6,566 nt of DNA from Verrucomicrobiales bacterium. Lineage in GTDB: Bacteria > Verrucomicrobiota > Verrucomicrobiia > Limisphaerales > UBA1100. The position numbers were made by a program, and so were the translations under genes. Positions 6,487 through 6,566 of this stretch are shown in pieces. The notes beneath the pieces are model-generated. The model had not been told where the DNA came from. It did not search any database and saw only the letters and a list, made by a program, of their open reading frames with translations. The stretch spans positions 1 through 6,566 of the forward strand of contig DPAW01000262.1 in the NCBI GenBank assembly GCA_003517285.1, written 5' to 3'. Position 1 is the first letter of the stretch, and each line of letters starts with the position of its first letter.

Positions 6487-6566
6487 ATGAATCATCGAAA
6501 TTCAATCCTGTGCGCCAGCGCATTTTTAATCTGCGCAACCCTTCTCCCCGGCGGAGTGATCCCTGA
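6487..6566 (+). CDS. N-terminus of a third exported protein (3' partial)
   Basis: An ATG lies 6 bases after the TAA of the propeller gene, in the same frame, and stays open for 26 codons to the window edge. The peptide has an n-region with Arg4 and a hydrophobic core from about Ser6 to Leu20 (SILCASAFLICATLL), then PGGVIP, which is the layout of a Sec signal peptide. Cys residues at 9 and 16 do not sit in a good lipobox. No strong Shine-Dalgarno sequence precedes it, only a weak CGAG, so translation is probably coupled to the upstream stop. The mature protein lies outside the window, so its function cannot be stated. Confidence 0.6.
   Translation, partial: MNHRNSILCASAFLICATLLPGGVIP

Noticed and set aside
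6321..6566. 81-codon open frame crossing the end of the propeller gene
   Set aside because: It overlaps the C-terminal β module out of frame and has no ribosome binding site. The frame starting at 6487 has a signal peptide and a sensible position after the stop.

Overview
The window looks like chromosomal DNA from a Gram-negative bacterium of the PVC group, most likely Verrucomicrobiota. This rests on recalled protein style, not on a search. The first gene has an N-terminal segment of a kind I associate with very large secreted verrucomicrobial and planctomycete proteins, followed by TIG-like repeats. The second gene ends in a short β module (key stretch RYQVQSSNDRYSW) typical of secreted verrucomicrobial proteins. 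No RNA gene, mobile element, CRISPR array or recognisable enzyme was found.

Layout: everything lies on the plus strand. Bases 1-4080 hold the 3' part of a giant secreted or surface protein gene. Its frame is open from base 1, so its start lies upstream. It encodes an N-terminal domain that resembles a metzincin/matrixin fold with the zinc motif lost, then a Thr-rich linker and six related TIG/IPT-like repeats running to the stop. Bases 4081-4248 are a 168-base intergenic region with a candidate promoter, a 13-base palindrome over its -35 box, and a perfect Shine-Dalgarno sequence without a start codon. Bases 4249-6480 encode a 743-residue exported protein: signal peptide, predicted seven-bladed β-propeller, Pro-rich spacer, Arg-rich lysine-free tail and C-terminal β module. 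Bases 6487-6566 begin a third gene with a signal peptide; it starts 6 bases after the previous stop and is cut by the window edge.

Together these look like a small locus for large exported repeat proteins, probably acting at the cell surface in adhesion, matrix or envelope scaffolding. That role is inference; no catalytic residue set was found. The second and third genes are very likely one operon. Whether the first shares their transcript is open, because the gap contains a plausible promoter and no clear terminator.

Base composition changes within the first gene. Around position 1925 it drops from roughly 50-65% GC to roughly 35-50% in the 60-base lines I counted, and it rises again in the second gene.
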